In this document: in pieces, positions 6,056 through 8,555 of the stretch
How positions within the stretch are numbered: the first letter of the stretch is position 1
Layout of the letters: the number at the start of each line of letters is the position of its first letter
Origin: Anaerolineae bacterium
Lineage (GTDB): Bacteria > Chloroflexota > Anaerolineae > B4-G1
Direction of reading: 5' to 3'
Assembly: GCA_030612585.1 (NCBI GenBank)
Contig: JAUWNP010000195.1
Location: forward strand, 1 to 8,555
Length of the DNA stretch: 8,555 bases
Notes under the pieces: model-generated
The model's input: the letters and a program-made list of their open reading frames with translations, nothing else
What the model was told of the DNA's origin: nothing
The model's database searches: none
Made by a program: the position numbers and the translations under genes

Positions 6056-6902
6056 TAACAGCCACCTCCTTTTCGATTTCGGCCAACTCTTGCAAAGCCT
6101 GGTGATATTGTTCTGTGTTCAACATAAAGTTATGTTCGTGTCGCTTGCTTATGATGGGCACTCCATGTCCTTTTTCGGTGTGGCAGATAATGACTGCCGG
6201 ACGATTGGTAATCGTCTCCGACCATTCCAGCCCGTCCAGGATACTCTGGAAGTCGTGTCCATCGGCTTCTCTGACCGCCCAGTTGAAGGCCAGCCATTTG
6301 TCGGGCAGTGGCTCGATGTCATTGCGGTTGATCATCGGCCCGCCGGCCGACATCTCGTTGCGATCGAGCAAGACGACCAGGTTGCCCAGGTGATGGTTGC
6401 CAGCAACCTGAACCGCCTCCCACGTGCTGCCCTCGTTGCACTCGGCGTCGCTGAGAAGCACGTATACCCGCCACGATGCTTGATCCAGTTTGCTGGCGAT
6501 GGCCATACCCACACCAGCGCCAATGCCAGTGCCCAGGGAACCGCTGGAGACTTCCACGCCCGGCGTCTTGACGCAATCGGGGTGCCCCTGGAGGATACTG
6601 TGCAGACTGCGGAAAGTCCTCAGTTCCGACACATCGAAAAATCCTGCTTCGGCCAGCACCGCGTACAGGGCGGGGGCAGCGTGCCCTTTGCTGAGGACAA
6701 AACGATCCCGTTCCTCCCAATCAGGATTCTGCGGATCGTAGCGCATCCAGTTGAAATACAGCGTCACCAGGATATCGACAATGGAGAACACCGCGCCAAA
6801 GTGCATCTTGAGATGATCCCGAGCAATATCTACGGTGTGCCATCTGGCCTGGTAAGCCAGGTACTTGAGTCGTGCCAGGGTTTCTTCATCTAATTGTGCC
6901 AT
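6045..6902 (-). CDS. Transketolase, N-terminal subunit
   Basis: A 285-residue protein corresponding to the diphosphate-binding domain of transketolase, in the two-gene form common in archaea, Firmicutes and many anaerobes. Motifs are the HFGAVFSIVDIL opening (H34), SKGHAAPALYA (S71-H74), GHPD (G106-D109), GSLGTGIGAGVGMA (from G121), the ThDP/metal motif SDAECNEG (D152) with N182 in LLDRN, and KGHG (K244-G247). The diphosphate motif usually starts GDGE or GDAE; here the first residue is Ser, a mild variation that keeps the Asp and Asn ligands. The ATG at 6902 has GGAGG at 6911-6915, 8 bases upstream. It begins 30 bases after the isomerase gene and overlaps the C-subunit gene by 11 bases. In this operon it probably acts on a catabolic ketose rather than serving only the pentose phosphate pathway; that is inference. 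Confidence 0.94.
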   Translation of the reverse strand: MAQLDEETLARLKYLAYQARWHTVDIARDHLKMHFGAVFSIVDILVTLYFNWMRYDPQNPDWEERDRFVLSKGHAAPALYAVLAEAGFFDVSELRTFRSLHSILQGHPDCVKTPGVEVSSGSLGTGIGAGVGMAIASKLDQASWRVYVLLSDAECNEGSTWEAVQVAGNHHLGNLVVLLDRNEMSAGGPMINRNDIEPLPDKWLAFNWAVREADGHDFQSILDGLEWSETITNRPAVIICHTEKGHGVPIISKRHEHNFMLNTEQYHQALQELAEIEKEVAVNVV

Positions 6903-6932
6903 TACCTCTCCCTCCGTGTCGAACGGTCTTCT

Positions 6933-7922
6933 TTACATTTGGAACAGGGCTTCGCGGGCAAGGGCCAGGCCGCCCGGGGCATCGCTCTCGACAAAGACCT
7001 TGTTCATTTCTTCCGCGTTAATCCGGTCAGCAACTGCCACCAACGCCTGGGTATAGTGTACGCATTCCGCTATGACGCGCCGGGGGTCGTGGGTCATCGC
7101 CACGGTATCGTAGCACAGGAACCCATCGTAGCCGAAGCGGCGCAGCCAGAAGAACAGTTCCGCGAACGCCATGGTGTGAACGACCCCGGGAATCAGGTCG
7201 GCGTCGGCGTGGAAGTAATTGTCGTTCAGGTGAATATGCCACAACTTGCCCCGCCGGGCCAACATTGCGGCGGCCTCAGCCAGCATTTCGTCCGCCAGCA
7301 GAGCGTGCCCCACGTCAAACAGCACACCGACGTTCTCTTCGCCCACATCTTCGATGAGAACCAGAGTCACAGCCGCGCTGTTCACGAGTTGGTGTAACTT
7401 GGGTTCCCGCGCTTTGTACTCGATGCAAATCCGAACGTCCTTGCGATGCCGGGCACACTCACGCAACCCCTCCACCAGCCGTCCCCAGCGAGTCACATAA
7501 TCCATCTCGAAGTGATAGTCGTAGCCATCCTGGCCAAACCAGAGCAGTACCTTGTCGGTACCAAGTTCGACGGCGATGTCCATACATTCCTTGACGATAC
7601 CCACGGCAAGTTTGCGCACTTCGGGGTCTTCGGAAGAGAAGGTACCTCGCACCGTGCGCGGGTCTTTGGAAAGCGCTGTCCCGACGCCCGAGACCTGGAG
7701 GTTGACTTCCTCAAGCACCTCCTTGACGGGGCGGATGTCTTCTGGCATATATCCGCGTGATACGTCAACCCCTTCGATGCCGGGTATCGTTGCTGCCTGC
7801 CGGATAGCCTCGGTGACAGGTAGCCCATCACGGTAAGAGGCGAAGCGATCGCGAAATCCCGACCAGGCAGCGAGACCGGCCCCGATGTGCATATGAGCGA
7901 TAGACTGAGACTTATTCGACAT
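6933..7922 (-). CDS. TIM-barrel sugar isomerase, L-rhamnose isomerase/xylose isomerase-like
   Basis: A 329-residue xylose-isomerase-like TIM barrel. The pattern of likely metal ligands matches the two-metal L-rhamnose isomerase (Pseudomonas type) family as I recall it: E168 and K170 in IEYK, D203 and H206 in FDVGH, H231 in HLND, D240 and D242 in the HADADL segment, and D272 in CYDT. Such enzymes interconvert aldoses and ketoses and are often promiscuous. The N-terminal AHMHIGAGLAAW and the WFGQDGYDY segment also fit this group. The open frame extends to 8465, but the extra part is a shadow of the regulator gene. The ATG at 7922 has AGGAGG 10 bases upstream. It follows the regulator by 41 bases and precedes the transketolase pair by 30. 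A generic sugar epimerase is the alternative reading, and the substrate is unknown. Confidence 0.87.
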   Translation of the reverse strand: MSNKSQSIAHMHIGAGLAAWSGFRDRFASYRDGLPVTEAIRQAATIPGIEGVDVSRGYMPEDIRPVKEVLEEVNLQVSGVGTALSKDPRTVRGTFSSEDPEVRKLAVGIVKECMDIAVELGTDKVLLWFGQDGYDYHFEMDYVTRWGRLVEGLRECARHRKDVRICIEYKAREPKLHQLVNSAAVTLVLIEDVGEENVGVLFDVGHALLADEMLAEAAAMLARRGKLWHIHLNDNYFHADADLIPGVVHTMAFAELFFWLRRFGYDGFLCYDTVAMTHDPRRVIAECVHYTQALVAVADRINAEEMNKVFVESDAPGGLALAREALFQM

Positions 7923-7932
7923 TGAGTGATTT

Positions 7933-7938
7933 CCTCCT
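7933..7938 (-). promoter_or_regulatory. Ribosome binding site deciding the isomerase start
   Basis: AGGAGG on the minus strand lies in the 41-base gap after the regulator's stop codon, 10 bases before the ATG at 7922. It fixes the isomerase start there rather than at any Met in the open frame running up to 8465. Confidence 0.8.
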
Positions 7939-7963
7939 TGGATATAAGGTGATCCTACCTCTG

Positions 7964-8555
7964 TCAAGCCGCAGTGGCTTCTAGACCATCCTTGCGCGGG
8001 GTGATTAAGGCGCAAATGGCATCCAGGACAGCAAACTGGGCTACTCGAGCCGGGGCCGAGTTGGCAGCCAGAAGGCCCCCCGGCGCGCCGGTGATGAGTC
8101 TGATATCCGAGACCTGGGTGATAGGCGTGCCTGCAAAATTGGTGAGACAAATGGTGGTGGCTCCGCTGTCTCTGGCCACAGCCAACACATCCACGACGAC
8201 TTTGCTGGAGCCCGTGAATGACAGTCCAATAGCCACTGCCTTTACTCCGGTGAGTGAAGCCTGAGCCATTTGAGCGAGAGGATCGGCATTCGCCATTGAG
8301 AGGTACCCCATGCGCACAAACTTGAAAGCCGCGTGTTGGGCTACGCGCATCGAACCGCCAGCGGAGAAAAAGTGCAGGCATTCGGCTGCCGATATGGCCT
8401 CGGCTGCCCGGGCCAATTCGTTGACGTCCAGGACTGCAACCAGGTTCTGCAATGCCTGTGAACAAAGAGCCACGACTTTGGACATGACCTCCGCTGGCGA
8501 GTCCTCGGGAGAAAAGTCAGCACTCACTGGCGTCTGGGAGGTCATAAGTTCCTGG
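7964..8555 (-). CDS. RpiR-family transcriptional regulator, SIS sugar-phosphate-binding domain (partial, 5' end outside window)
   Basis: The visible 193 residues from the first Met (8545) form a SIS domain as found in RpiR/MurR regulators, which bind a phosphosugar to control nearby carbohydrate genes. Seen are a linker helix, the first SIS loop in HFFSAGGSMRVAQHAAFKFVRMGY, the ADPLAQMAQ segment, the second serine-rich loop in IGLSFTGSSK, and ATTICLTNFAGTPITQVSDIRL. The frame stays open to the edge, giving Gln-Glu-Leu before the first Met. That matches the QEL-type junction following the helix-turn-helix domain in RpiR proteins, and no convincing ribosome binding site precedes 8545. I therefore read it as the C-terminal two-thirds of a longer gene. 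A stand-alone SIS protein starting at 8545 is possible but less likely. It heads the visible operon and is the probable local regulator. Confidence 0.83.
   Translation of the reverse strand, partial: QELMTSQTPVSADFSPEDSPAEVMSKVVALCSQALQNLVAVLDVNELARAAEAISAAECLHFFSAGGSMRVAQHAAFKFVRMGYLSMANADPLAQMAQASLTGVKAVAIGLSFTGSSKVVVDVLAVARDSGATTICLTNFAGTPITQVSDIRLITGAPGGLLAANSAPARVAQFAVLDAICALITPRKDGLEATAA

Noticed and set aside
5796..6893. 365-codon open frame on the plus strand
   Set aside because: It is antisense to both transketolase subunits, which have full motif sets. The antisense product shows no recognisable domain and there is no convincing start signal.
7923..8465. Open frame extending the isomerase upstream by 181 codons, apparently giving a 510-residue fusion
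   Set aside because: The extra part lies over the regulator gene in another frame and has low-complexity, shadow-like composition. A strong ribosome binding site at 7933-7938 marks the true start at 7922.
1..8555. tRNA, rRNA, CRISPR array, insertion sequence or phage attachment site
   Set aside because: No cloverleaf, direct-repeat array, transposase or terminal inverted repeats were seen by reading both strands. The window is almost fully occupied by one operon.

Overview
The window looks like bacterial chromosome of moderately high G+C. Every real gene lies on the minus strand, and most are preceded by clear Shine-Dalgarno sequences. Starts are ATG or GTG, with three GTG starts in a row in the middle. 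Gene content (RpiR-type regulator, rare-sugar isomerase, split transketolase, several amidohydrolases) resembles carbohydrate operons of Chloroflexota or Firmicutes. That placement is an inference from gene style only and cannot be settled from this window.

In transcription order (right to left) the layout is: the C-terminal part of an RpiR/SIS-domain regulator (runs off the right edge); a TIM-barrel sugar isomerase resembling the L-rhamnose isomerase family; transketolase N-terminal and C-terminal subunits as two overlapping genes; a 451-residue uronate-isomerase-like/amidohydrolase-superfamily enzyme; a decayed 3' remnant of a uroporphyrinogen-decarboxylase-family (URO-D) gene; a D-2-hydroxyacid dehydrogenase; a small amidohydrolase-fold protein that has lost its metal-binding residues; an SDR dehydrogenase; and a canonical small amidohydrolase. 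The last 128 bases hold no gene but carry several inverted repeats, including a weak terminator-like hairpin and a perfect 8-8-8 palindrome. Apart from the 239-base stretch containing the remnant, neighbouring genes are 75 bases apart or less, or overlap, so this is almost certainly one operon. Its promoter should lie to the right of the window.

Together the genes suggest catabolism of a sugar or sugar acid. An aldose-ketose isomerase feeds a ketose, a two-subunit transketolase moves a two-carbon unit, NAD(P)-dependent dehydrogenases oxidise or reduce hydroxyl or hydroxyacid groups, and amidohydrolase-fold enzymes act as lactonase, decarboxylase or isomerase. No sugar kinase, aldolase or transporter is visible. 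The substrate cannot be named from sequence alone. The most notable points are the broken URO-D remnant, the metal-ligand-less amidohydrolase beside intact relatives, and the unusual combination of a rhamnose-isomerase-like enzyme with a split transketolase.
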